From: JBBQXK01 sp038209775
GTDB taxonomy: Bacteria; Pseudomonadota; Alphaproteobacteria; Rhodobacterales; Rhodobacteraceae
Reading direction: 5' to 3'
Assembly: GCA_038209775.1 (NCBI GenBank)
Contig: JBBQXK010000016.1
Location: 8,284 to 72,283 of the forward strand
DNA length: 64,000 nt
Positions within the stretch are counted from its first letter, which is position 1. The number at the start of each line of letters is the position of its first letter. Shown one piece after another: positions 46,907-57,234 of the stretch. The notes beneath the pieces are model-generated. The model did no database searches. It worked only from the letters and a program-made list of their open reading frames with translations, and was not told where the DNA came from. The translations under genes were made by a program, and so were the position numbers.

Positions 46907-47254
46907 ATGCTGACCCGCATTTGCCTGTTCTGCCTGCTTGCCGCCACCCCGGCGCTGTCTGAAACCAATGCCACAGGCGACGCCATCCGCGCCGCGATAT
47001 CGGGCAACACCGTTCAGGGCAACATGACCACCTCGGGGGCCTACACCGAATTCTATGCCGCCGACGGGGCGATCAAGGGCAAGGATTACGCCGGATCGTG
47101 GACCGTCGAGGGCGACAAGATGTGTTTCAAGTACGGCGAAGACCCCGCCACCTGCTGGAACGTCACCATCGCGGGTGAGGCGGTCACCTGGATCAACGAT
47201 GGCAAGGAAGAGGGCACCGGCACGATTGTGGCGGGCAATCCCAACGGGTTCTGA
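46907..47254 (+). CDS. Small secreted protein of unknown function
   Basis: 115 residues with a clear signal peptide (cleavage near TPALSET). The mature part looks beta-rich with regular Gly/Thr and ends GTGTIVAGNPNGF. Two cysteines (MCFKYG and TCWNVT) may pair. GGAG lies just upstream of ATG 46907. Convergent with the acetyltransferase gene across a dispersed repeat. No family named. Confidence 0.7.
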   Translation: MLTRICLFCLLAATPALSETNATGDAIRAAISGNTVQGNMTTSGAYTEFYAADGAIKGKDYAGSWTVEGDKMCFKYGEDPATCWNVTIAGEAVTWINDGKEEGTGTIVAGNPNGF

Positions 47255-47290
47255 GGTTCTGACGGCGCACCTGTTGCTGCTGTCGGCAAC

Positions 47291-47344
47291 GGGGGGTTTC
47301 ACACCCCCCGCACCCCCCGTGGAGTATTTCCACAAAGAAGAAGG
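47291..47344. repeat. Dispersed terminator-like repeat
   Basis: GGGGGGTTTCACACCCCCCGC, then ACCCCCCGTGGAGTATTTCCACAAAGAAGAA: the same layout as the copies at 30058 and 59293. It lies between convergent gene ends. Confidence 0.75.
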
Positions 47345-47369
47345 GGCGAAGGAAGCGGCGCGGACGGGA

Positions 47370-47834
47370 TCAGATCGCGCGTGTCATGAAGGCCGAGTTG
47401 GGGTCGGGGCCGTAGTCGGCGAAGGGGGGGCAGGGGGTGAAGCCCGCCTTTTGATACAAACCCCGCGCCACCGCGAACGATGCCTGCACACCGGTTTCCA
47501 GTGACAGCCGGGCAATGCCATCGGCCCGCGCCATCGCCATCAGATGATCCAGCATCGCCCGCGCCAACCCGCGCCCGCGCACCTCGTGCAGGACGTGCAT
47601 CGACTTCAGTTCGGCGTGGTCTGCCGACAGCCGCTTGAACGCGCCCATGCCGATGGCGCGACCGCCTTCGCGCATCACGAAAAACCGGATGCCGGGGGTG
47701 GCAAGGGCGCCTGCATCCATCATGTAGATGCTCTCAGCCGGGGTGTCGAAATGCATAGCCTCGGTATGGCGCTGCATCAGAAGGCCGAGGTCAGCCCCAA
47801 GCGGGCTTTCCTCGGCAATCGTCGGTGTCGTCAC
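47370..47834 (-). CDS. GNAT-family N-acetyltransferase
   Basis: 154 residues. The acetyl-CoA pyrophosphate-loop motif is EVRGRGLARAMLDHLM, preceded by LKSMHVLHE (strand 4) and followed by LSLETGVQ and the usual Tyr in ARGLYQKAGF. The acceptor is unknown. Its start overlaps the stop of the 47831 gene by 4 bases, so it is co-transcribed with it. Confidence 0.88.
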   Translation of the reverse strand: MTTPTIAEESPLGADLGLLMQRHTEAMHFDTPAESIYMMDAGALATPGIRFFVMREGGRAIGMGAFKRLSADHAELKSMHVLHEVRGRGLARAMLDHLMAMARADGIARLSLETGVQASFAVARGLYQKAGFTPCPPFADYGPDPNSAFMTRAI

Positions 47835-49267
47835 TGCATGCCCATCAGATCCAGCCCGTTGATCTTGAGCGTGCCCGGTTCGGTCGCGTCAATCTCCCAC
47901 AGAAGGCTGCCGTCGGGCTGTTCGCGTGCCAGACCGCGCGCCATCCCCATGCCCGGCAGAATGCCCGACTTCATCTCGTCCGGCGCGCCGTCCATGATTG
48001 CCATCGCGGCGTCATAGCCGGTGGCCGTGACCCGCGCCGTGCCGGTGGGAATGCCGCCGGGGCCGGCCTGCATGCGGCCCTCATAGTTCAGGGTGTAGGT
48101 GGCATTCGCCACCTCGCCGGGTGCGATGACGATATCGACCGACCCGTCGGGCATCAGCGCCTGCATCATCTGCCCCTCGAACTCGGGTCCGGGCTTGGCA
48201 CCCGGTGCCAGATCGAAGAGGCCGAGGAGCAGCACCGCCGCTGCACTTGCATCAAAGCTTTCGACGGCAAAGTCGATGGAAAAGCGGTCGGGGATCAGCG
48301 GCTCGGCAAACGGCGGCAGCAGGCCGGGGGGCGGTTTCACCCCTTCGAAACGCAGCGCCTCGCGGAACAGGCCATCGGCAACCGCGCCCTTCATCGCCAC
48401 ATCAAATCCCATGGACGCGATGCTGACCGGGCCGACCGGGGTGGCGACATTCAGGCCGGTGGCGGTGCCGGTGAAGTCGATCATTTCGAACAGCGGCAGG
48501 CCGTCTTGCAGGATCACCTTCATCTCGCCCCGGTTCGCCGCCATCAGCGCCTGCGAAGGGTTTGCCACGGCCCAGGCAACCGCCTTCAGCATCGCATCGC
48601 TGCGCACGCCCGTGGTGGTGCCATCGGCGGTATAGCCGTCCAGCGTCACCTCGATGGTCGTGGGCGGCGTTCCGGGGCCGGTGGGAACCTGCATCGTCTG
48701 CGCCACGCCGGTAGCGGTATACGCGATGTTTCCGTTGACGCCACCGCCCGCCCCCGCCACCCCCGAAGAGGTAAGGGTCAGTTCGTCGACGGTTTGGCTG
48801 GTGGTTTGATCGCCCAACACCGGGTCATAGATGGTCTGGTCGACGACCATGTCGGTCAGCGTGCAGTCATTTTCCGCAAAGGTCTGCAATGCCGCGTCAA
48901 AGGTCCCCTCGCAGACGACCGAGGCCACGCTGATTTCCATGTCGAAAACGCCGGCCGCAGACATTGTGAAGCTGACCGGCTGATCCTGCGTCACGTTCCA
49001 GGTGCCGTCGCCGTTGTCGGATACGCGCAGCACATAGGGGGTGCCCTTCATCGCCGCCCCCGCCTCGGCCGGGATCATCGCGATCAGCGGGCCTGCATCC
49101 AGCGTGACCGCGTATTCCTCGCCGTCGGCCACCACGTTCACCACGCCGGGCGTCTTGCCCAGATAGGTCTGGAACAGAACAGTCAGATCGGCGGCCCCCT
49201 GTGGCGTGGCCTGGGCCCAGGCGGCGGTGGACAGCAGAAGGAAAGGCAGGGCAGATAAATGCTTCAT
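47831..49267 (-). CDS. Secreted protein, probably DUF2125 family
   Basis: 478 residues from ATG 49267, chosen over 49276 because AAAGG is 9 bases from it. Signal peptide cleaved near AAWAQA. The remainder is a long beta-strand-rich protein with repeated amphipathic strands, suggestive of a lipid-binding or periplasmic barrel-like fold. Length and layout resemble alphaproteobacterial DUF2125 proteins, but I recognise no diagnostic motif. Function unknown. Confidence 0.65.
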   Translation of the reverse strand: MKHLSALPFLLLSTAAWAQATPQGAADLTVLFQTYLGKTPGVVNVVADGEEYAVTLDAGPLIAMIPAEAGAAMKGTPYVLRVSDNGDGTWNVTQDQPVSFTMSAAGVFDMEISVASVVCEGTFDAALQTFAENDCTLTDMVVDQTIYDPVLGDQTTSQTVDELTLTSSGVAGAGGGVNGNIAYTATGVAQTMQVPTGPGTPPTTIEVTLDGYTADGTTTGVRSDAMLKAVAWAVANPSQALMAANRGEMKVILQDGLPLFEMIDFTGTATGLNVATPVGPVSIASMGFDVAMKGAVADGLFREALRFEGVKPPPGLLPPFAEPLIPDRFSIDFAVESFDASAAAVLLLGLFDLAPGAKPGPEFEGQMMQALMPDGSVDIVIAPGEVANATYTLNYEGRMQAGPGGIPTGTARVTATGYDAAMAIMDGAPDEMKSGILPGMGMARGLAREQPDGSLLWEIDATEPGTLKINGLDLMGMQ

Positions 49268-49317
49268 GGCATGCACCTTTGGTTCAAGCGTTGCGGTCAG
49301 GTCGGCGGGGCCCGGCC

Positions 49318-49629
49318 CTAGTGGGTCCAGGCACCCTTGCGGTCGGTCGCGAAATTCTCGCCATAGCCGCGCGGGCGGATCACCGGTTTGCGCGGCTTGG
49401 GCTCGGTCAGGACATAATCGATGCCTTGCGCTGCCGCATATTCCTCGGCCGCGGCACGGGTGTCAAAGCGCAGGCGCACCTGCGCCTCGGTATCGCCGGA
49501 CGAGGTCCAACCCATCAGGGGGTCAATCTCGCGGGCCGATGCGGGGGCGTATTCCAGAACCCAGACGTGGGTTTTCGCCGTCCCCGACTGCATCGCGGTG
49601 CGGGCGGGCTGATAGATGCGGGCGCGCAT
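49318..49629 (-). CDS. NDUFS4-like Complex I accessory protein (ETC_C1_NDUFA4/NDUFS4 family)
   Basis: 103 residues from ATG 49629 (AAGGAG 6-7 bases upstream). It starts RARIYQPARTAMQSG and has the family features TKTHVWVLEYAP, PLMGWTSSGDT and the C-terminal FATDRKGAWTH. Homologues are the 18-kDa accessory subunit of Complex I, found in mitochondria and alphaproteobacteria. It associates with the membrane arm/hydrophilic junction of NADH dehydrogenase. Confidence 0.9.
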   Translation of the reverse strand: MRARIYQPARTAMQSGTAKTHVWVLEYAPASAREIDPLMGWTSSGDTEAQVRLRFDTRAAAEEYAAAQGIDYVLTEPKPRKPVIRPRGYGENFATDRKGAWTH

Positions 49630-49711
49630 GAAGGCTCCTTCACGAGTTGCGGTCATATATGAAGGATCGGGGGAGGGGTTCGCAAGACCCTGCGCGTCTT
49701 GGGAGGGGGTC

Positions 49712-49768
49712 GCTGTCGGCCGGCCACGGGGAGTGTGGGTGGGGTGTGTGGTGCAACCGGCCGACAGC
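49712..49768. repeat. 12-bp inverted repeat with G/T-rich 33-base loop
   Basis: GCTGTCGGCCGG (49712-49723) is matched perfectly by CCGGCCGACAGC (49757-49768). The loop is almost all G and T. It sits in the roughly 245-base gap between the NDUFS4-like gene and the methyltransferase gene, with no gene in between. It could be a structured RNA element or protein site. Confidence 0.55.
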
Positions 49769-49874
49769 TATTTGCTACTTGCCCCACAAATGTGCGCGAT
49801 TCGTTCGTTAGTTTCAACCAAAAGATGCGCCCCCGATCCGCATTTTCGCTAAGATTGAGCGATTGCGGTTAACT

Positions 49875-50738
49875 CTATGGCAAGGTCCGTGATCCCAGGC
49901 GGAAAATCATGTAGTGGTTGAAGGTGCGGAAGGTGGCGGCATTCCGCCCGGTGCCGGTCAGCCGTTGCATCAGATGCGCCCTGCGGCGGCGTGACAGGAC
50001 CAGCCCCAGAAGCCGCGTCAGACCCCATTTCGCAAAAGGCTTCTTCGCGGCCAGTTCTGCCTCTATGCGCTGAACCCCCAGACCCACGACGCTGAACAGT
50101 CCCTGTTCAAGATCGATCGAGGGGGCAACCGCATCGGTGATGTCTTCCTCATGCGTGATTTCGACGGGCCAGCCCTGTATCCTGTCGCGGAACGCCGACA
50201 GCTTGTGCCCGCCGCCCGGCTGTGGCCCGTGCTGCTCGCGGCCCCGGTACGCCTCTGACCGGAAGCAGTCTGCGATCAGCACCTGCCCCCCCGGTGCCAG
50301 CAAGGTCAGCGCCTGCGGCACACCTTCGTCCAAGGGGATGTACTGATAGCTTTCCGAAAACAGGCACAGGTCGAACCCGCCGCCGCCGGCATAATCCTGG
50401 AACAGGCATTCATGCACCAAAGCCCCCGGCGCATTCACCCGGCAGCGCCCGGCAAGATAGGCCGATGGCACCACGATCTCGACCGTATGGCCAAGCGCCA
50501 GCAGCCGCTTTGCCGTCTCGCCGGCCCCGCCGCCGATATCCAGAATGCGCAACGGGCCTTGGGGGATCAGCGCGAACAGCTTGTCCGTGTAGGCGTCCTG
50601 CGCCTGTCGCAGGTTCCCCGCAGTGACCTCAAGGCCCGTCCACAGCCCGTAATGCAGGCTTTCCGCACCCGTCAGCCAGCGGATCAGCGCCAGCCCCGTA
50701 TCCAGCCCCACCGCCCTCGTATCGATCTTCTGTCCCAT
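49875..50738 (-). CDS. Class I SAM-dependent methyltransferase
   Basis: 287 residues. SAM-binding motif I is LRILDIGGGAGETAKRL, with motif II near FDLCLFSESYQYIPL and a post-motif LLAPGGQVLIADCF. N-terminal helices LHYGLWTG precede it and the C-terminus ends in a basic stretch SRRRRAHLMQRL. Substrate not predictable. No operon partner; uvrB is divergent. Confidence 0.85.
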   Translation of the reverse strand: MGQKIDTRAVGLDTGLALIRWLTGAESLHYGLWTGLEVTAGNLRQAQDAYTDKLFALIPQGPLRILDIGGGAGETAKRLLALGHTVEIVVPSAYLAGRCRVNAPGALVHECLFQDYAGGGGFDLCLFSESYQYIPLDEGVPQALTLLAPGGQVLIADCFRSEAYRGREQHGPQPGGGHKLSAFRDRIQGWPVEITHEEDITDAVAPSIDLEQGLFSVVGLGVQRIEAELAAKKPFAKWGLTRLLGLVLSRRRRAHLMQRLTGTGRNAATFRTFNHYMIFRLGSRTLP

Positions 50739-50816
50739 CAGGCCTCACTAGCTTGTGATGACCAGCCTGCCAACCCGATGTTGGCAGCGACGATGCCACT
50801 GCGCCGCCTTACATTG

Positions 50817-50831
50817 GAACGAAAAGGGAAT
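50817..50831 (+). promoter_or_regulatory. Candidate SOS box upstream of uvrB
   Basis: GAAC-N7-GAAT, one mismatch from GAACN7GAAC, the inverse of the alphaproteobacterial LexA consensus GTTCN7GTTC. It is 31-45 bases before the uvrB start, where a repressor would act. Confidence 0.45.
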
Positions 50832-50861
50832 AGGTTGAGGCAACACGCCGGAGAAGCCGCC

Positions 50862-53045
<2,184 letters not shown>

Positions 53046-53105
53046 TTGCGTCGTGCGCAATTACAATCGACGACATCAAGTGCGGCCCAAATCAGCGAGA
53101 CGTAG

Positions 53106-53123
53106 GTCGGGGTTCACCCCGAC
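53106..53123 (+). terminator. Hairpin after uvrB
   Basis: GTCGGGG-TTCA-CCCCGAC, a perfect 7-bp stem about 60 bases beyond the uvrB stop. No strong T-run follows, so termination is uncertain. The rest of the 299-base gap before gap holds C-rich runs and phased TGCAT repeats but no gene. Confidence 0.5.
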
Positions 53124-53179
53124 TCTAACAACCCCGATTCGGCCCCCAAGGTTAACGCCCCCCCCGCGCAATCCGCATA

Positions 53180-53206
53180 TGCATGGGTTGTGCATCGAAT
53201 GTGCAT
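53180..53206 (+). promoter_or_regulatory. Three TGCAT repeats at 11-base spacing upstream of gap
   Basis: TGCAT begins at 53180, 53191 and 53202, exactly one helical turn apart, about 140-165 bases before the gap start. The last two extend to TGTGCATCG-like identity. This is a typical layout for cooperative binding of a regulator, which is unidentified. Confidence 0.5.
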
Positions 53207-53344
53207 CGGAAGCACACCACAAAAATTCCGCAAAATCAGTACATTAACCCACCGTTCCAGCCCCCCCACGCCGCCCCCCACCCACCCCTTCCCTTCCCCC
53301 CCTCCCCGACGCACTTTTCGCCCAACTGAGTCGGGGGCCATTCC

Positions 53345-54319
53345 ATGCGTGTGTTCATCAACGGGTTCGGGCGGATCGGGCGGTCGGTGCTGCGGGCCTG
53401 GGCGCAGGCGCCGGGCGGTTGGCCGGGGTTGCAGATCGTCGGCATCAACGACATCGCCGAGCCTGCGATGTGCGCCTATCTCTTTGAATACGACTCGGTC
53501 TTTGGCCCATGGCGGGGCACAGTCACGCTGGACGGCACGGCCCTTGTGGTGGACGGGCGGGCGATCCCGCTGACCCGTGTGGCCGATCTGTCGGCGCTGG
53601 ACCTCGCGCATGTCGATGTCGTGCTGGAATGCACCGGGCGCGCCGACAGTCCCGAGGTGGCTGGCCGCGCCCTTCGCGCAGGGGCGGGGCGGGTGCTGGT
53701 GTCGGGGCCGTCTGGTGCGGCAGAGTTCACGGTGGTTCTGGGGGCCAATGACGCGGGGCTGGCGGGGCAGCGGATCGTGTCGAACGCGTCCTGCACGACC
53801 AACGCGCTGGCCCCCTTGGTGCGGCTTCTGGATGATGGCTGGGGCGTGGTGACGGGGTCGATGACCACGGTGCATTGTTATACCGGCAGCCAGCCCACGA
53901 CCGACGCCCCCGCCGCCGACTTTGCCCGCAGCCGTGCGGCCGCGCTGTCGATGGTGCCGACGACAACATCGGCGCAGCGTTTGCTGGATGGCGTGCTGCC
54001 GGGGCTGGCGGGGCGGATCATGGGGTCGGCGGTGCGGGTGCCGGTGGCGAGCGTGTCTTGCGTCGACCTCAGCGTGATGACCGAACGCAGGGCGGACGTG
54101 TCAGCCGTCAATGCGGCGTTCCGCGTGGCGGGCGGGGTGATCGGCGCCACCGACCGGGCGCTGGTCAGTTCTGACCTGCGGGCGCGGGGGGAAAGCATCG
54201 TGATGGCCTGCCCCGAGACGCGGACCACGCCGCAGGGGATGCTGCGGGTGTTCGGCTGGTACGACAACGAATGGGGATTTTCCAACCGGATGCTGGACGT
54301 GGCGGCCCGGATGGGGTGA
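53345..54319 (+). CDS. gap: Glyceraldehyde-3-phosphate dehydrogenase-like enzyme (divergent)
   Basis: 324 residues. NAD site FINGFGRIGRSVLRA, catalytic Cys150 in VSNASCTTN, catalytic His177 in TTVHCYTG, and C-terminal GWYDNEWGFSNRM. The loop after His177 (SQPTTDAPAADFARSRAAALSM, here from residue 181) and PTTTSAQ differ from the usual TNDQ/PTKTGAA, which may alter phosphate handling or coenzyme choice. Erythrose-4-phosphate dehydrogenase or a second GAPDH are alternatives. No glycolytic neighbours. Confidence 0.85.
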   Translation: MRVFINGFGRIGRSVLRAWAQAPGGWPGLQIVGINDIAEPAMCAYLFEYDSVFGPWRGTVTLDGTALVVDGRAIPLTRVADLSALDLAHVDVVLECTGRADSPEVAGRALRAGAGRVLVSGPSGAAEFTVVLGANDAGLAGQRIVSNASCTTNALAPLVRLLDDGWGVVTGSMTTVHCYTGSQPTTDAPAADFARSRAAALSMVPTTTSAQRLLDGVLPGLAGRIMGSAVRVPVASVSCVDLSVMTERRADVSAVNAAFRVAGGVIGATDRALVSSDLRARGESIVMACPETRTTPQGMLRVFGWYDNEWGFSNRMLDVAARMG

Positions 54320-54461
54320 ATTCCGGCGCGCGAAGGGCTGGCCTGCCTGGGCCGATGATGATCCTGGACGCGTTGTCGAGCAGATTTCACGCAGTTCTCA
54401 CGAAGCGCCAACGCCATTCCGGGCAACCATGTTCCCATCGGATTTGAAGATGGGATAGTCG

Positions 54462-55397
54462 ATGGAACAGCGCTGGATCTGGGCGATGACGGTGTTGCTG
54501 GCGGCCTGTGTGCCAGACGGTGCAACGGGGCCGGTCGGCGGTGCAGTTGTGGAAGCGTCGGCGGCAGCGACGCAGACCTGCGGGCTGGCTGGCAGCTTTG
54601 CACATCCGACCCGGAACGAGGGAACGAAAACGGTCCTGACCGGGGGTGGCGCGCTAGCATATCGGTCCGACTATGCAGTTAATACGGATGGTGCGCGCAA
54701 TTCCTATCACCCGGACGACCCTTTTGGGCGCGAGGGGTTGGCGATCAATACCATTTGCAACGGGGCGGACGCGGTGACAGCTGATGGCGTGCGCCATGAC
54801 TACCGGGCGTGTCGGGCGCTGGTCGACACATTCCGCAAAGCACGTGCCGAGGGGTGGACTGCGCCAGGTGGCGCACGGATGCGGTTCTATGCGATGGCAA
54901 CCGAGGATCAGCAGCGGCACGTGCCCTGCCTGCAGCCGGATGGGGCTTTTGTTTCAACCACTTCGCTGGTGGCTGACCCGGGTCAGGGCAAGTGTAATGC
55001 GGCGCGATATCTGGATGCGAACAGCGTGAACTTCATTATCCGGCCCGGGCGGCAGGCTTTTGCGACAGCGGGAATGCAGTTGGGTGATCTTGCGGTGGTG
55101 ATGGACCCGCGCAGCGGGCGCACGGTCTTTGCCGTGGTCGGAGATACCGGCCCTGCGACAGGACTTGGCGAAGGGTCGGTCGCGGTGGGGCAAAGGCTGG
55201 CGGGTCGGACATCGCTGCCGCGCACGCGCGCCGAGACCTATGCCTATGCGATGCGCGACATCGTGACAGTCGTGCTGCCGGGCGAGCCGATGGGAGCACC
55301 CTTTACGCAGACGCGAATTGATGCGGCAGGCGCGCTGGCGCTGGCAAGCTTTGGCGGGATCGGTCGGGTCAAGGGTTGCGCCACGGCGGCAGAATAG
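54462..55397 (+). CDS. GH75 (fungal-type chitosanase)-like lipoprotein
   Basis: 311 residues. The N-terminus ends in a lipobox LLAAC with Cys16, so it is probably a lipid-anchored envelope protein. The mature domain resembles glycoside hydrolase family 75: YHPDDPFGREGLAINTICNGADA early, FVSTTSLVADP in the middle and GDLAVVMD followed by VVGDTGPATGLGEGS late. The Asp in GDTGP and the Glu in GEGS nine residues on are placed like the GH75 catalytic pair. Activity on chitosan or peptidoglycan sugar is an inference. Confidence 0.65.
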   Translation: MEQRWIWAMTVLLAACVPDGATGPVGGAVVEASAAATQTCGLAGSFAHPTRNEGTKTVLTGGGALAYRSDYAVNTDGARNSYHPDDPFGREGLAINTICNGADAVTADGVRHDYRACRALVDTFRKARAEGWTAPGGARMRFYAMATEDQQRHVPCLQPDGAFVSTTSLVADPGQGKCNAARYLDANSVNFIIRPGRQAFATAGMQLGDLAVVMDPRSGRTVFAVVGDTGPATGLGEGSVAVGQRLAGRTSLPRTRAETYAYAMRDIVTVVLPGEPMGAPFTQTRIDAAGALALASFGGIGRVKGCATAAE

Positions 55398-55403
55398 ATC
55401 GCG

Positions 55404-56633
55404 TCAATCGCGCGTTTCATCCTTGGTGGGGGATAGGCCATACCTTGCCACCAGCCGCCAGACATGGGCGGGGACCATGTTCTTGATCCGCGCGGGGTGG
55501 GTGCGGCGGAGGTGGAGGATGGTCTCGACCGCCTTCATCTCGACCCTTGCCCGGGCGAACTCGATGCCACGCGGGCCGATGCGGGGTTGCAGGAAGCTGA
55601 CGATGGGGCGCAGCCAGTTGGGCATCCGGCGCAGGGGCATGCCACCGGCGGCGCGGGCGGTGTTTTCGAGGAAGCCTTTGACCGCACCCTCGCGTTTGCC
55701 CTTGTCGGTCAGGGCCTTGGTGGTCAGCCGGTCACCCAAGAGGGCGAGGAGTTCCGCCCCCCGATCATTGCGCACGATCAGCCACTGGTCGCCGTCGCCG
55801 CCCATGTAGCCCACAGTGATGTCGGCCAGACGGTTGGTGTAATCAACGCAGGTCTTGCAGGTGAGGGGGAAGAAATCGGCGGGCAGCTGGCTGATCGGCA
55901 GTTGCAGGAAGGGGATCAGGCGCGGTGCGCGACCATCATCGAACCGCATCTCGACCCGGAAATCGGCGCGGAATTCGAGGTAGCTGACGGTTTCGGGCTT
56001 GGGGTCGAGGAGGGCCAGGAAGGTATGGAAATTGGCGGTGGTGGTGTTGTCGGAACAGGGCGTGCCGATCACATAGACCGCGTCGAAGCCCAGTTGCGCC
56101 TCCAGTGCCCTGAGCGCGTAGGTCTGGCACGGAATGCCGATCATCGCGATGCGGCGGTGGCCGGCGGCGCGGGCGGGTTCCAGAAGCGCCAGTGTGGGCG
56201 CATAACCCATCCGCATGCCGCGCACCTGCGCCATGGCGGCGGGGTCGGTCACGATGACCGGCAGGGGTTTCCAGCGGTCGGCGGGGTCGGGGGCGACAGT
56301 GAGAACGGCATCGACGGCCCCCGTCTCTAACAGGGCGGCTGCAAGGGCGGTCGTGATGCCGGTCCATTGCGCGCCCGGCGCGGCAGGGGTGAGGCGGGCG
56401 CGGAGCATCGTTTGCGTCACGCCAAAGAACGCCTCTTCGCCCCGGTCGGGATTGGCGGTGCGTCCGTGGACACGGGCCTCGAGCGTTGGATAGTCGGGCT
56501 GGATGAACTGGCAGGCAGTGCCACATGCCTTGCCATCGCCCATCCGCGACACGCCGCAATCGGTACACAGCCCCGGGCGGGGCGCGCCGGTCAGGGCGGG
56601 GGCGGTCAGGCCGGGCATGGTTCCGTCCGGCAT
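55404..56633 (-). CDS. FrhB/BciB-like iron-sulfur flavoprotein
   Basis: 409 residues from ATG 56633 (AGGAG 7-8 bases upstream). Coenzyme-F420-hydrogenase beta-subunit family. The Cys-rich N-terminus LCTDCGVSRMGDGKACGTAC and CKTCVDYTNRLADITVGYMGG in the second half would carry two [4Fe-4S] clusters; the flavin region contains GIPCQTYALRALE and VIGTPCSDNT. The best-studied bacterial relative is BciB, the ferredoxin-dependent 8-vinyl reductase of chlorophyll synthesis. No photosynthesis gene is seen nearby, so that role is unproven. Confidence 0.75.
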   Translation of the reverse strand: MPDGTMPGLTAPALTGAPRPGLCTDCGVSRMGDGKACGTACQFIQPDYPTLEARVHGRTANPDRGEEAFFGVTQTMLRARLTPAAPGAQWTGITTALAAALLETGAVDAVLTVAPDPADRWKPLPVIVTDPAAMAQVRGMRMGYAPTLALLEPARAAGHRRIAMIGIPCQTYALRALEAQLGFDAVYVIGTPCSDNTTTANFHTFLALLDPKPETVSYLEFRADFRVEMRFDDGRAPRLIPFLQLPISQLPADFFPLTCKTCVDYTNRLADITVGYMGGDGDQWLIVRNDRGAELLALLGDRLTTKALTDKGKREGAVKGFLENTARAAGGMPLRRMPNWLRPIVSFLQPRIGPRGIEFARARVEMKAVETILHLRRTHPARIKNMVPAHVWRLVARYGLSPTKDETRD

Positions 56634-56751
56634 CGGCGGGGCTCCTGTCAGGGGAGGTTCAGTGTAGCAGTGTGGGGGTTGAGGGACAGGGCCGATCTTG
56701 CGGCGGGGGCGGGATTGCTGTCGAAAGGGTTGGCATGACGTGGAGGGACGA

Positions 56752-57195
56752 ATGGGCATCGACGTGCGGCGGCCAGTTGCAGCAGACCGGAACGCATGGG
56801 ACGCGTTGTATCTGGGTTATGCCGGGCACTACCGGGTGGACCAGACGCCGGCGATGCGGGACGTGGTCTGGGGCTGGCTGATGGACCCCGGACATGGAAC
56901 GAAGGGGTTCGTGGCGGTGTCGAGTGGCAGGCCGGTGGGGCTGGCGCATTTCCGCGCCTTTGCGCGGCCCCTGTCGGCCACGACCGGGGGCTATCTTGAC
57001 GATCTGTTCGTGGCGCCCGATGCGCGGGGCACGGGGGTGGCCGGGGCGCTGATTGGCGCTGTGGCGGACGAGGGGCGTGCGCGGGGCTGGACGGTGATCC
57101 GCTGGATCACTGCCGCCGACAATGGCCGGGCGCGCGGGGTCTATGACCGGGTGGCGCAGGCGACGCCTTGGGTGACCTACGACATCAAGCTCTAG
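56752..57195 (+). CDS. GNAT-family N-acetyltransferase
   Basis: 147 residues from ATG 56752, with GGAGGGAC just upstream. Acetyl-CoA motif ARGTGVAGALIGAVADE follows LDDLFVAPD; the C-terminal NGRARGVYDRVAQ has the usual Tyr. Acceptor unknown. Stands alone, divergent from the BciB-like gene and convergent with the purine permease. Confidence 0.87.
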   Translation: MGIDVRRPVAADRNAWDALYLGYAGHYRVDQTPAMRDVVWGWLMDPGHGTKGFVAVSSGRPVGLAHFRAFARPLSATTGGYLDDLFVAPDARGTGVAGALIGAVADEGRARGWTVIRWITAADNGRARGVYDRVAQATPWVTYDIKL

Positions 57196-57234
57196 CGTCG
57201 GACCCGCCCCCGGTCAGGGACGGGTCGGCCGGTG

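Noticed and set aside
47825..49258. 477-codon plus-strand open frame
   Set aside because: It mirrors the secreted protein on the minus strand, which has a signal peptide and ribosome site; the plus frame is Arg/His/Gly-rich with no motif.
53230..53340. C-rich low-complexity run as a repeat element
   Set aside because: Irregular mixture of C runs with no unit or partner; most simply upstream spacer DNA of gap.
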